DNA of 34,776 bases from an uncultured Oscillospiraceae bacterium (GCA_946546815.1 CAMNOL010000011.1:1-34776), one strand, 5' to 3'. Positions 24,771 to 34,657 are shown, counted from the first letter of the stretch. Made by a program: numbers and translations. Notes: generated from the letters alone by a model not told the origin.

Positions 24771-27515
24771 TTATTTCTGTGCGTTCAGCCAGTTCTGCAC
24801 CTCGTTGTAGATGCGCTCGCAGCTGTTGTGGTCATTGAAGGCAAAGAACTCATCTGCCCGTCTGGTGTATTCCGGTGTGTTGGTGCACTGGCGCTCCATC
24901 GCTGCACACAGCTCGTTCACCACCTGCTCGTGGCTGATGCAGATGGGGCCGAAGCCCATGGTTTCGTAGTTCATGCCGCCGTCGCCGTAATGGGGGGGCA
25001 GCTCCGTGGGGTGGTAGTACACAATGGGCTTGCGCATATAGGCGAAGTCGAACTGGACGCCGGAGTAGTCTGTCACCATCAGGCTGGACTCACACAGGAT
25101 TTTCTCGTAGCTGACGTCGCCGGTGGCGGGGACCAGGTCCACATAGTCGTTCCGGTCGAAGTCGTCGATCTGGGCGCTCATCACCGGATGCAGCAGGTAC
25201 ACAATGCGGTAGCCGGTGCGCTTTGCACAGTCGATGAGCTTTTCGTCGTTGATCAGGCTGTTGTAGACCTTGAAGTAGCTGGTCTGCTTGAAGCTGTCGT
25301 TGTGGGGACGGCGCACGCTGCCCACGCTGGCCAGAGTGACGTTCCGCCGCCAGGAGGGCGTGATGAGAATGGTCCTCTGATCCCGGTTGACCAGTCCGTC
25401 GTAACGGGCAAGACCGGTCATTTTCAGCATATCCGGCTCGTAGCCGTACATGGGATGACTCAGATTCTCCAGCTCATAATGAGAGGCCAGGCAGTACAGA
25501 CGGGTGTTGTCGAAGCGGCGGTTCTGATACTGGGCGATTTTCTGCATGGTCAGACCGTGCTGGATGCAGACAATCTGTCCCCGCAGCAGGTCTTTGTTGT
25601 ACCGCTGCAGCAGGTTCTGGGGGTCGTAGCGCATGGTGACGCTGGCCTGAGTGGCCAGAATGACCTCGGACAGCAGAGCGGTGATCTGGCACTTCAGCGT
25701 GCCCTGACGCAGCACATGGGCGCTGTCCTCCTGCATCATGCGCTCGTACTCCGGCGCGGTCTCATCGATGATATAGTACATATCCACATCCGGCTGGTTT
25801 TTGCGGACATACTGATACATATACTCACCGTTGTCGCCGGCTTTGTAAAGCTTATCAAAGGTGACCCAGATGTGGCGCTTGGAGTAGGCTTTTTTCTTTC
25901 TCCAGTACTCAAAGCGCAGCCGCAGACCCTGTCTGGCGCGCTTTTTGTCCGGGTCCTTCTGGTAGGCGGTTTTGGCGAACAGCAGCTCCCGCTTCAGGTG
26001 GAAGAGCTTGCTGATTTTGCGGATCATCAGGGTGTTGCCCTTTGCCCAGGACAGCATCCAGTTGTCCCGGAAGATCCAGTAAGAGTACTTGTTGCCGGTG
26101 GTCAGACGGGAGTAGCTGCTGTCAAAGGCCAGACGAAGCAGGTGGAGGCAGTTGTCAAACTCGTAGAAGAACTGAATCGTTTCGTTGTTTTTCACCGGAA
26201 TGCGGAACCGGGTGGGGATCTTCCTCATGAGGGTGTAGCCAAAGGCCTTAAACAGCGGATACACCGGGGGGTACTCTGCCTCAACCCGCTGCAGCCCCTT
26301 GTCGGTGGAAACCAGGGCGTAGGCGCGGAACTGGCCGGTTTTCAGGAAGTCAGCCAGACCCAGATTGCCCTCGATGTCCAGTACGCCGTTGGCGTAATTG
26401 ATGATGCGGACCCGGAACAGCTCCCGGTTGGAGTTGGACAGCCGAATGCTCTGATTGCGCAGATCCTCAACAGGCTGACCTCCCTTGTGGGTCATCACCG
26501 CACGGATTTCGCTGCCGCTGTCCAGCACATGGAGCTCCTGTTCCAGAGCCTGGGAGCGCAGGTAGACAAAATAGGTGCGCAGCGCCCGGTTGGCCACATA
26601 GGAAGGAGTGATTTTTCGCTCCATGATGACTGAAAGATCCAGCAGGGCCATCATCTGGCCCACCAGTTGGGTAAATTCCTCCACGCTTTCTCTTCCGTGG
26701 AGCACGCCCTTGGTGCGGTCGTTCAGGTTGCAGTCGTACTTGGCGTAGACCAGGTAGTAGCAGGCCTTCTGCACAAAGGCCGGGATACGGCCGTATTTTT
26801 CCTTTGTCTCTGTGAGGAAGGGGATCAGGAAGTTTTTCAGCGCGTCACTGTACCACCACAGATGCAGCTGAAGCTGGTTGGGAGAGAACTTGTCCTCCAT
26901 GGCCACGGTGTAGCGGTATTTTACGTCGGACAGGCTGACATACTGCCGCTCTTCCAGTTGGAACGTCAGCAGCATCTTTACCATGGCGTCATCGTGAATG
27001 GAGACATCAAAGCGGCGGCTGCCAAACAGGGAGGCGTCATAAAAATAGGCCTGGGCCTGAAGCTGAATCCGGGCGTTCTGGAATTTCAGGGAAACCAGCG
27101 GATTATCCTCTGTCGGAGGAAACGCACCGCCGTAGAACCACTCGGTTCCCTCGATGTCCACCATGTAAGGAGCCATGGACACCAGCTTGACGGAATACCG
27201 TTCAAATGCCTTTTTGGCCCCCTGGTAGGCATTGGCGGAATAGCTGGAGGTGGCCAGCGTAAAATTGATATAGCGGCCCTCGGCACGGTCAAGACCAAGG
27301 TTGTACGCCTCAGTGACCTCCACAGAGTCCGCGGGAACGTAGGAGGCGTTGCTCAGACCATTGCAGAGGGAGCGGATGTCCTCAGACAGGTGAGGATCCA
27401 CTACAATGAGCTGTACGTCATCAAAGCCGTCGCACTGCTGCAGTGCCGACAGCGCGTTCTCAAAGACAGCGGCGGAGTCAACATAGAGAATTGTGGAAAA
27501 AGTAGGTTTTCTCAT
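24771..27515 (-). CDS. Large CDP-glycerol/ribitol phosphotransferase (TagF/TarL-like) with N-terminal GT2-like domain
   Basis: C-terminal glycerophosphotransferase motifs (IQHGLTMQKIA, ITPSWRRN, SLMVTDYSGVQFDFAYMRKPIVYYH). Start MRKPTFSTILYVD with AGGAGC RBS. Confidence 0.88.
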   Translation of the reverse strand: MRKPTFSTILYVDSAAVFENALSALQQCDGFDDVQLIVVDPHLSEDIRSLCNGLSNASYVPADSVEVTEAYNLGLDRAEGRYINFTLATSSYSANAYQGAKKAFERYSVKLVSMAPYMVDIEGTEWFYGGAFPPTEDNPLVSLKFQNARIQLQAQAYFYDASLFGSRRFDVSIHDDAMVKMLLTFQLEERQYVSLSDVKYRYTVAMEDKFSPNQLQLHLWWYSDALKNFLIPFLTETKEKYGRIPAFVQKACYYLVYAKYDCNLNDRTKGVLHGRESVEEFTQLVGQMMALLDLSVIMERKITPSYVANRALRTYFVYLRSQALEQELHVLDSGSEIRAVMTHKGGQPVEDLRNQSIRLSNSNRELFRVRIINYANGVLDIEGNLGLADFLKTGQFRAYALVSTDKGLQRVEAEYPPVYPLFKAFGYTLMRKIPTRFRIPVKNNETIQFFYEFDNCLHLLRLAFDSSYSRLTTGNKYSYWIFRDNWMLSWAKGNTLMIRKISKLFHLKRELLFAKTAYQKDPDKKRARQGLRLRFEYWRKKKAYSKRHIWVTFDKLYKAGDNGEYMYQYVRKNQPDVDMYYIIDETAPEYERMMQEDSAHVLRQGTLKCQITALLSEVILATQASVTMRYDPQNLLQRYNKDLLRGQIVCIQHGLTMQKIAQYQNRRFDNTRLYCLASHYELENLSHPMYGYEPDMLKMTGLARYDGLVNRDQRTILITPSWRRNVTLASVGSVRRPHNDSFKQTSYFKVYNSLINDEKLIDCAKRTGYRIVYLLHPVMSAQIDDFDRNDYVDLVPATGDVSYEKILCESSLMVTDYSGVQFDFAYMRKPIVYYHPTELPPHYGDGGMNYETMGFGPICISHEQVVNELCAAMERQCTNTPEYTRRADEFFAFNDHNSCERIYNEVQNWLNAQK

Positions 27516-27538
27516 AGAGATTAAGCTCCTGTTAAATG

Positions 27539-27708
27539 GTTTAGGCTTCACCGCATAATGAGACGAGAGCGGATTGCGAGGATAGTTTGTGTTCAGATTG
27601 TTCGGAGATTTCGCAGGAATCCTGCCGGATTTCAAGAAAGTTGCGGGCAATCTGACGCAAAATAGACCGCAAGGCGCCGAAGTGCCCATTGTACGGTGAT
27701 GCCTTTAC
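27539..27708 (-). mobile_element. Structured MITE-like element / candidate structured RNA, copy 2 (divergent)
   Basis: Terminal inverted repeats GTTTAGGCTTCACCGCATAATG / CATTGTACGGTGATGCCTTTAC (17/22). Minus-strand core (27570-27679) aligns to 8383-8498. Confidence 0.65.
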
Positions 27709-27803
27709 AGTAATGAAAGGAATCAAATCCCAAAACCAAAACGGAACAAAGGCAGAGAACCCGCCCCGTTTCGTCATCAGGTCATGATAAATTTTATCAA
27801 TTT

Positions 27804-27832
27804 ATTATACCAATATCCGCGGAGAGATGCAA
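27804..27832 (-). promoter_or_regulatory. Sigma-A type promoter for the TagF-like gene
   Basis: On minus strand: TTGCAT - 17 nt - TATAAT; implies a ~280-nt leader containing copy 2. Confidence 0.55.
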
Positions 27833-27880
27833 CATCAATCGACAAAAATCAGACGGGATTCTGCACAGAGGAAGTGGAGG

Positions 27881-27909
27881 TTGACGCTCTGACGGATTTG
27901 ATTTATACT
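27881..27909 (+). promoter_or_regulatory. Sigma-A promoter for epimerase gene
   Basis: TTGACG - 17 nt - TATACT. Confidence 0.7.
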
Positions 27910-27967
27910 GAAAGTACCCCCGAAAAAACGGTGCTCTGCCGTAGAATGTGGAAAGGATACGGAAATT

Positions 27968-29017
27968 ATGTGGTTAGAATCTGAAACCCTGCGCCGGGAC
28001 TATGACCGGCTGCTGAAAGAACCTCTGCCCTGGAATATGCTGGATGGTAAGACCGTGCTGGTCACCGGAGCCACCGGGCTCATCGGCTGTGCGGTGGTCA
28101 ACAGTCTGCTGTATTACGGAAAGGGCGTCTCCAACCCGCCCCGGGTGCTGGCGCTGGTTCGCAACCCGGAGAAGGCACAGCGGATGCTGGGCGCCCAGCT
28201 GGAGGAATGCCCCAACCTGAAGCTGGTGCTGGGAGATGTGACAAAGCTGCCCCCCATTGACGGCCCGGTGGATTATATCATCCACGCAGCCAGCCAGACT
28301 GCCAGCAAGGCGTTTGTGCAGCAGCCTGTGGAGACCATTACCACCACCGTCAGCGGCACCCAGACGATGCTGGAGCTGTGCCGGGAAAAAGGGTGCAAGG
28401 GCATGGTGTATCTGTCCAGCATGGAGGTCTATGGCACCCACCCCAAGGGACAGCGCATCACCGAAGCGGACGTGGGCGTGATGGTGCCCACCAAGATCCG
28501 CAACAGCTATCCGCTGAGCAAGCAGCTGGCTGAGTGCCTGTGCGCCAGCTATGCTGCCGAGTACGGCACCTCTGTGCGGATGCTGCGCCTGGCTCAGACC
28601 TTTGGCCCCGGTGTGCCGCTGGAGGACAAGCGGGTCTTTGCAGAGATCGCCCGCTGTGCCATGACCGGAAAGGATATGGTGCTGCGCACCACCGGAGAAT
28701 CTGCCCACAGCTACCTGTACACCATGGATGCGGTGAGCGCCATTCTGCAGGTGCTGCTCACCGGCAAGGACGGCGAGGCCTACACCGCCGCCAACGAGGA
28801 AACCTACTGCTCCATTGCCGAGATGGCAGAGCTGATCTGCTCCAAGCTCTCCGGCGGAAGAAGCAAGGTGGTCTTTGACCTGGGGGACCTGGACAAGCTG
28901 GGGTATCCCGAAGCCAGCTATTTGGATCTGGACACCTCCAAGCTGCAGGCCCTGGGCTGGAAGCCCCATTATGACCTGCTGGAAATGTACCAGAATATGA
29001 TGGAAACCATGAAATAA
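27968..29017 (+). CDS. NAD-dependent epimerase/dehydratase (extended SDR)
   Basis: VLVTGATGLIGCAVV Rossmann motif, YPLSKQLAE (YxxxK), VYLSSMEVYG. Confidence 0.92.
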   Translation: MWLESETLRRDYDRLLKEPLPWNMLDGKTVLVTGATGLIGCAVVNSLLYYGKGVSNPPRVLALVRNPEKAQRMLGAQLEECPNLKLVLGDVTKLPPIDGPVDYIIHAASQTASKAFVQQPVETITTTVSGTQTMLELCREKGCKGMVYLSSMEVYGTHPKGQRITEADVGVMVPTKIRNSYPLSKQLAECLCASYAAEYGTSVRMLRLAQTFGPGVPLEDKRVFAEIARCAMTGKDMVLRTTGESAHSYLYTMDAVSAILQVLLTGKDGEAYTAANEETYCSIAEMAELICSKLSGGRSKVVFDLGDLDKLGYPEASYLDLDTSKLQALGWKPHYDLLEMYQNMMETMK

Positions 29018-29035
29018 AGCAACTACCGAAAAAAA

Positions 29036-29062
29036 CCCCCGGCTTAGCCGGGGGATATTTAT
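29036..29062 (+). terminator. Terminator between convergent genes
   Basis: CCCCCGGC-tta-GCCGGGGG then ATATTTATT. Confidence 0.75.
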
Positions 29063-29071
29063 TATATGGGT

Positions 29072-30070
29072 TTACTGGGGAAGATACTGCTCGGCCATCA
29101 CGCCGTCGAAGCTCTCGTAAGGAACGGTGAACTCCAGGATGCCGCCGGCGTAGGGCTTCATCACATACTGGCCTGCGATGAACACCACGCCCTCGTCATT
29201 CAGGTAGAACTCAGCGGTCAGGTTGCCCTCCTGGGGTTCCAGAGGATCATCGCCTTCGTACAGCTCGGGATAGATCGCGCGGGTTACCTCATCCGAGGAC
29301 TCGGTGCCGTCGGCCACCACGTAGGGCAGCTCCTTGGCGTAGTCTTCATTCAGCTCATCACTGACCTTGTCAGCCTCGGCCAGCACCAGCTCATTGGCCT
29401 TGTCCCGGAAGCCCTCGCCCAGCATGGCAAAGGTCAGGCGTTCGCCGGTCTTGGCGTCATAGTTCAGGGTGTAGCGGAGGTCCCAGCCGTGGGCGCCGCC
29501 GGAATAGCCGCTGTCGTCCAGCACCAGGCTGATGACAGATGCGTCTGCACGGGCCACGGTGATGCCCAGCTCAGCATGATAGGGGGTTACTTCAAAGGCA
29601 GCACTGGTGGAGCCGTCAGCCAACTCCTCCTGCCGATAGGCGATGTCGCTCATGGCGGCCTCGGCCATATCACCCTTGACACTGTCCAGGAATTCCTGGA
29701 TTTCTGCGTCCAGATCCTTCTGAACCGCCTCCTGGGCAGCGGCGTCAGGCAGGGTGACGGTGGGCTGCTGGTAATTGTAGTCGACCACCACGGTGCCGTC
29801 ATCGCCCGTGACGGTGCCTTCCTCCTTGGTCAGCGTTACCTGGACGTCGCCGGTGGCTGCGGGAGTCTCGGAAGCGGATGCATCGGCTGCCTGCTCTTGG
29901 GCTGCGCTTTCATCGGCGCCGGATTCAGCGGCAGCAGAGCCGTCGGCGGAGGAGACAGCGGCGGGAGAAGAAGTATCCGCGCCGGAAGGGGCAGGAGATT
30001 TTGCGGACGTGCAAGCCGCCAGAGAAAATGCTATGCTCAGGCACAGCAGCAGAGAAAACAATCTTTTCAT
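29072..30070 (-). CDS. DUF3298/RsiV-like lipoprotein
   Basis: Lipobox SLAACTSAK; DDSGYSGGAHGWDLRYTLNYDAKTGERLTF typical of DUF3298/DUF4163 proteins. Confidence 0.8.
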   Translation of the reverse strand: MKRLFSLLLCLSIAFSLAACTSAKSPAPSGADTSSPAAVSSADGSAAAESGADESAAQEQAADASASETPAATGDVQVTLTKEEGTVTGDDGTVVVDYNYQQPTVTLPDAAAQEAVQKDLDAEIQEFLDSVKGDMAEAAMSDIAYRQEELADGSTSAAFEVTPYHAELGITVARADASVISLVLDDSGYSGGAHGWDLRYTLNYDAKTGERLTFAMLGEGFRDKANELVLAEADKVSDELNEDYAKELPYVVADGTESSDEVTRAIYPELYEGDDPLEPQEGNLTAEFYLNDEGVVFIAGQYVMKPYAGGILEFTVPYESFDGVMAEQYLPQ

Positions 30071-30383
30071 GTAATTGATACCTCCTGGGTTTCATATGCT
30101 TCGGTAAATGAGTTCCGCCTCGGAACATTTTAATTATACCGTATGAACTGTCACAGTACAACTACAAAATGGTTACAAATTCAGATCTCCTCCTCCGCCG
30201 GAGCAAAACCATCCGGGCTATAAAATGTGCACAAAATTCCGCTGCACAAATTGTTGAAAACAGAGGTAATGGCCATCACTCTTTGGCGGGCATTGAAGAT
30301 TTTACCGGGAAATGGTACTATATTGGCACAATAAATTTATGAACTGCTGAATTTTTGGCAGAAAAAATAAGGAGTAATTGACT

Positions 30384-31946
30384 ATGAAACGAGCTGCGGG
30401 CGTGCTGCTGCCCATTACCAGCCTGCCGTCTAAGTACGGAATCGGTTGTTTTTCTCAGAGCGCGTATGATTTTGTGGACTGGCTGGCCCAGGCCGGGCAG
30501 TCCTATTGGCAGATTCTGCCGCTGGGGCCCACCAGCTACGGAGATTCTCCCTATCAGTCCTTTTCCACCTTTGCAGGCAACCCCTATTTTATCAGCCTGG
30601 AAGCGCTGGTGGAGGAGGGGGTGCTGACGGAAGCGGAGTGTAAGGCCGCCGACTTCGGCAGAAAGGCCAGCGACATCAACTACAAAAAGATTTATGACGC
30701 CCGGTATCCGCTGCTTCGCAAGGCCTATGAGCGCAGCGACATCGCCAACAACCCGGAGTACCAGAAATTTGTGGAGGAAAACCACTGGTGGCTGGCCGAT
30801 TATGCGCTGTTTATGGCGGTGAAGGCCCGCTTCGGCGGCCGCCCCTGGAATGAGTGGGCGGAGGACATCCGCCTGCGCTGGGACAACGCCATGGACTATT
30901 ACCGCAGGGAGCTGTACTTTGACATCGAGTTCCAGCAGTACATGCAGTTTAAGGTGTTCCAGCAGTGGCACAGGCTGAAGGACTACGCCAACGAAAAGGG
31001 AATTCAGCTCATCGGTGATATTCCCATCTATGTGGCGATGGACAGCGCGGACGCCTGGGCCAATCCGGAGCTGTTCCAGCTGGATGAGGAAAATGTTCCT
31101 GTTGCCGTGGCGGGCTGCCCGCCGGACGGCTTTTCTGCCACCGGACAGCTGTGGGGCAACCCCCTGTACCGGTGGGACTACCACAGATCCACCGGCTACC
31201 AGTGGTGGGTGACCCGTCTGTGGTACTGCTTCCAGCTGTACGATGTGGTTCGGATCGACCACTTCCGGGGCTTTGACGAGTACTATTCCATTCCCTACGG
31301 CGAGGACACCGCCAGGAACGGCCACTGGGAGAAGGGGCCGGGCATGGATCTGTTCCGCACGGTGGAGGAAAAACTGGGCTGGCACCCGGTCATTGCCGAA
31401 GATTTGGGCTACGTCACCGACACAGTGCGCCAGCTGGTGAGGGACAGCGGCTTCCCCGGCATGAAGGTGCTGGAGTTCGCCTTTGACAGCCGGGATTCCG
31501 GCTCTGCCAACGACTACCTGCCCCACAACTACACCGAAAACTGCGTGGTGTACACCGGCACCCACGACAACGAGACGCTGGTGGGCTGGCTGGGCAGCAT
31601 TCTGCCGGAGGAGCGGCAGATGGCCCGGGATTACCTGTGGGATCAGCGGACGCCGGAGGAGGAGCTGTATCAATCCTTCATTGCCCTGGCCATGCGGAGC
31701 AGCGCCCGCACCTGTATCATCCCGCTCCAGGATTATCTGGGACTGGACAACCGATGCCGCATCAACCAGCCCTCTACAGTGGGCAGCAACTGGCGCTGGC
31801 GCGTGACCAGACGTCAGCTGTCCAAAAAGCTGCAGGCCGAACTGCTGCGGATTGCCAAGCTGTACGGCCGCGCCAACTGGGATGCGCTGGAACGGGAACA
31901 GGCTGGGGAGCAGGAAAAGGCGGACGCAGCGGAGACAGAAGCATAA
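30384..31946 (+). CDS. malQ: 4-alpha-glucanotransferase
   Basis: MKRAAGVLLPITSLPSKYGIGCF, WQILPLGPTSYGDSPYQSFSTFAGNPY, GDIPIYVAMDSAD, VVRIDHFRGF, GTHDNET motifs. Confidence 0.97.
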   Translation: MKRAAGVLLPITSLPSKYGIGCFSQSAYDFVDWLAQAGQSYWQILPLGPTSYGDSPYQSFSTFAGNPYFISLEALVEEGVLTEAECKAADFGRKASDINYKKIYDARYPLLRKAYERSDIANNPEYQKFVEENHWWLADYALFMAVKARFGGRPWNEWAEDIRLRWDNAMDYYRRELYFDIEFQQYMQFKVFQQWHRLKDYANEKGIQLIGDIPIYVAMDSADAWANPELFQLDEENVPVAVAGCPPDGFSATGQLWGNPLYRWDYHRSTGYQWWVTRLWYCFQLYDVVRIDHFRGFDEYYSIPYGEDTARNGHWEKGPGMDLFRTVEEKLGWHPVIAEDLGYVTDTVRQLVRDSGFPGMKVLEFAFDSRDSGSANDYLPHNYTENCVVYTGTHDNETLVGWLGSILPEERQMARDYLWDQRTPEEELYQSFIALAMRSSARTCIIPLQDYLGLDNRCRINQPSTVGSNWRWRVTRRQLSKKLQAELLRIAKLYGRANWDALEREQAGEQEKADAAETEA

Positions 31947-31967
31947 TCAGCAGGTACAGAATCCATC

Positions 31968-31998
31968 AGGACCCCGGCGCCGCCGGGGTCCTGTTTTG
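31968..31998. terminator. Terminator between convergent malQ and spoIID-like gene
   Basis: AGGACCCCGG-cgccg-CCGGGGTCCTGTTTT. Confidence 0.8.
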
Positions 31999-32001
31999 CG
32001 C

Positions 32002-33105
32002 TCATTTCTGCCGCAGCTCTGCGCCGGGATAGTACCAGGACAGGATTTCCTCCGCTGTTTTTCCCTGCTTTGCCAGCGCGTTGGCACCATACTGGCTCAT
32101 GCCCACGCCGTGCCCATAGCCGGTGACATAAAAGGTGATCTGGTCGCCCTGGCATTCCACGGTAAAACTGGCGCTGCGCAGACCGAACATGGTTCGGATC
32201 TCTCCGGTATCCGCTGTCACCCCGCCGATTTCCATGGAGACAGGAAGCCCGGCCTGGTCAGAGGTCACTTTTCCGAACCAGTCGGCGCAGTCCGGCGCGC
32301 TCAGGTCCGCCTTGGGATAGGCGTGCAAAAACAGCTGGGAAAACTCCTTTTTGCTCACCGTTACCGTGCTGTAATAGTTGGGCACAGATCCTTCGTCCTC
32401 CGGGCTGGACACCTCCTGCAGATAGGGATAATCCTCCCCCCAGACTTCCAGGGCAGATTTGGTGCTGCCCGCGCTGGCCGCATGAAAGGCGGACAAAATC
32501 GGTTCATCCCGATAATAAAGGGCCAGGCCGTCGGTGGAGGAGACTGCCTGGTTGATTTTTTCTGTGTATTCCTCCCGGCCTTTTTTTCCCCACTCGGCCA
32601 GCCGGTCCTTTCTGGAGATCCATGCCTGACAGCAGCCGGAGTCGCCGCAGATGTGGGCCTTTGGGTGGTGCTTGCTGGGATGGGACATCCGGTACAGAGT
32701 GTAAGTCCGGGCTGCCACGGCCTGGGCCCGAAGGGCCTCCAAATCAAAGGCGGCGGGCATTTCCGCGGCCACTACCCCCCATAGGTACTGGTCCATCGTC
32801 ATTTTCCGGTTTTTTCCGTTGAGTTCCACAGTGAGTGTTATCGCGCTGTCTCGGGTGCCCGGCTCGGGGGTCTCTGCGGTGCCGGCGGAGGAGGCGGGGG
32901 CCGCGCTCCGGGTGTCGGGCACATCCGACGCGGGACGGGGCAGCACTGCCGCCGCAGGCTGAAGGGAGACAGGAGTGATGCGGCCCGCCGTCAGCAGGGA
33001 GAGGGGCAGGAGAAAGGTCATGAGCACAGAGAAAAGTGCTGTGAGCAGAGTGAACTTGCAGGAAATTACAGATTGAGTTGCAGATTGCTTTGCATGACGT
33101 TTCAT
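32002..33105 (-). CDS. spoIID: SpoIID/LytB-domain protein
   Basis: MTMDQYLWGVVAAEMPAAFDLEALRAQAVAARTYTLY, STDGLALYYRDEPILSAFHAASAGSTKSALEVWG, GYGHGVGMSQYGANALAKQGKTAEEILSWYYPGAEL. Confidence 0.9.
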   Translation of the reverse strand: MKRHAKQSATQSVISCKFTLLTALFSVLMTFLLPLSLLTAGRITPVSLQPAAAVLPRPASDVPDTRSAAPASSAGTAETPEPGTRDSAITLTVELNGKNRKMTMDQYLWGVVAAEMPAAFDLEALRAQAVAARTYTLYRMSHPSKHHPKAHICGDSGCCQAWISRKDRLAEWGKKGREEYTEKINQAVSSTDGLALYYRDEPILSAFHAASAGSTKSALEVWGEDYPYLQEVSSPEDEGSVPNYYSTVTVSKKEFSQLFLHAYPKADLSAPDCADWFGKVTSDQAGLPVSMEIGGVTADTGEIRTMFGLRSASFTVECQGDQITFYVTGYGHGVGMSQYGANALAKQGKTAEEILSWYYPGAELRQK

Positions 33106-33183
33106 TTTTTGCTGAATCTGTCCTTTCTGGAACGGTATTAGTGTTGGATTCTGACGGAAAAATATAGAATCATGCAATGAACA

Positions 33184-33212
33184 TTGACTTTTCATCTGGA
33201 ATAGGATATACT
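33184..33212 (+). promoter_or_regulatory. Sigma-A promoter of citrate synthase gene
   Basis: TTGACT - 17 nt - TATACT. Confidence 0.75.
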
Positions 33213-33273
33213 GTAGCACAATAACGTAAAAAACTGTTTGCACTGCGCGGTGCATCACCGGAAAGGAACGACT

Positions 33274-34644
33274 ATGGCAAGAGAAATTTCCCCGATGACA
33301 TCGGAGTATATCCATTACCTGTCAGAGAATTACAGTAAGACCAACTACATTGACAACCGCGTTTACGATAGATTTGATATCAAGCGCGGCCTGCGCAATA
33401 AGGACGGCACCGGCGTCATGGCCGGTGCGTCCCAGGTGGGTATCGTTCACGGCTACTACATGGAGGACGGAGAAAAGGTTCCCATGGAGGGCAAGCTGAT
33501 CTACCGGGGCATCAACGTGGAGGATCTGATTCGGGGCTTCAGCCGGGAAAAACGCTTCGGCTTTGAGGAAACCGCCTACCTGCTGCTGATGGGCAAGCTG
33601 CCCAATAAGGAGGAGCTGGCGGGCTTCAATATGGCCATGGATGAGCTGCGTCCTCTGCCCCATATGTTCAGCGAGGACATGATCATCAAGGCGCCCAGCA
33701 TGGACATCATGAACAAGCTGGGACGCGCGGTGCTGACCCTCTATTCCTATGACGATGATCCGGAAACCAGAACATTGGAAAACGAACTTCGCCTGGCCAT
33801 GCAGCTGATTGCCCGGACTCCCATGATCATCTCTCACGCCTACGCCACCAAACGGTGCTATTTTGACAAGGATTCCCTGTACCTGCACCGGGCCATGCCG
33901 GGCCACGGCGCCGCGGAAAACATCCTGGCCGCTACCCGAAAGGACCAGAGCTACACCCTGGAGGAGGCCATTCTGCTGGACCTGTGCCTGGTGCTCCACG
34001 CCGAGCACGGCGGCGGCAACAACTCCACCTTCACCTGCCGGGTGGTGTCCTCCTCCTACACGGACATCTTCGCTTCCATTTCCGCGGCAGTGGGCTCCCT
34101 CAAGGGTCCCCGCCACGGCGGCGCCAACATCCGCTGCAAACAGCAGCAGGATATGATTGCCCGGGAGGTCCGGGATTACAAGGACGACGATGAGATCAAA
34201 TATGTGCTCAAGCGGATTCTGAACAAGGAGCTGTTTGATTACTCTGGCCTGATTTACGGTATGGGCCACGCCATCTACACCCTGTCTGACCCGAGAGCCA
34301 AGATTCTGAAGAAGTTTGCCCGTTCTCTGGCGGACAAAAAGGGCCTGACCGATCGCCTGGACCTGGTGGAGAGTGTGGAGCGCCTGACCCCCGAGGTGTT
34401 TGCACGGGTGAAGGGGAGCAGCAAGCCCATGTGCGCCAACGTGGACCTGTACTCCGGCTTTGTCTACGATATGCTGGGCATCCCGGAGGAGCTGTACACG
34501 CCGCTGTTTGCAACCGCCCGTATGCTGGGCTGGTGCGCCCACCGGATGGAGGAGATCTACTGCAACCCCGGAAAGATCATCCGCCCGGCTTACAAGGCCA
34601 TTACCCCCAAGCAGCCCTTTGTCCCCATGGAGGACCGGAAATAA
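33274..34644 (+). CDS. gltA: Citrate synthase
   Basis: LIYRGINVEDLI, MPGHGAAENILAATR, LVLHAEHGGGNNSTFTCRVVSSSYTDIFASISAAVGSLKGPRHGGAN, YGMGHAIYTLSDPRAKIL motifs. Confidence 0.95.
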   Translation: MAREISPMTSEYIHYLSENYSKTNYIDNRVYDRFDIKRGLRNKDGTGVMAGASQVGIVHGYYMEDGEKVPMEGKLIYRGINVEDLIRGFSREKRFGFEETAYLLLMGKLPNKEELAGFNMAMDELRPLPHMFSEDMIIKAPSMDIMNKLGRAVLTLYSYDDDPETRTLENELRLAMQLIARTPMIISHAYATKRCYFDKDSLYLHRAMPGHGAAENILAATRKDQSYTLEEAILLDLCLVLHAEHGGGNNSTFTCRVVSSSYTDIFASISAAVGSLKGPRHGGANIRCKQQQDMIAREVRDYKDDDEIKYVLKRILNKELFDYSGLIYGMGHAIYTLSDPRAKILKKFARSLADKKGLTDRLDLVESVERLTPEVFARVKGSSKPMCANVDLYSGFVYDMLGIPEELYTPLFATARMLGWCAHRMEEIYCNPGKIIRPAYKAITPKQPFVPMEDRK

Positions 34645-34657
34645 CGTACATCACCGG

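Noticed and set aside
24738-26633. 631-aa plus-strand ORF antisense to the TagF-like gene
   Set aside because: Shadow ORF; V/Q/H-rich composition without motifs, while the minus strand carries clear catalytic motifs.
30160-30300. Weak resemblance of the region upstream of malQ (GCACAAATTGTTGAAAACAGAGG) to the structured-element core
   Set aside because: Only short, gappy matches and no matching inverted repeats or hairpins; not distinguishable from chance by eye.
33322-34542. 406-aa antisense ORF across citrate synthase
   Set aside because: Shadow ORF of a conserved enzyme gene.
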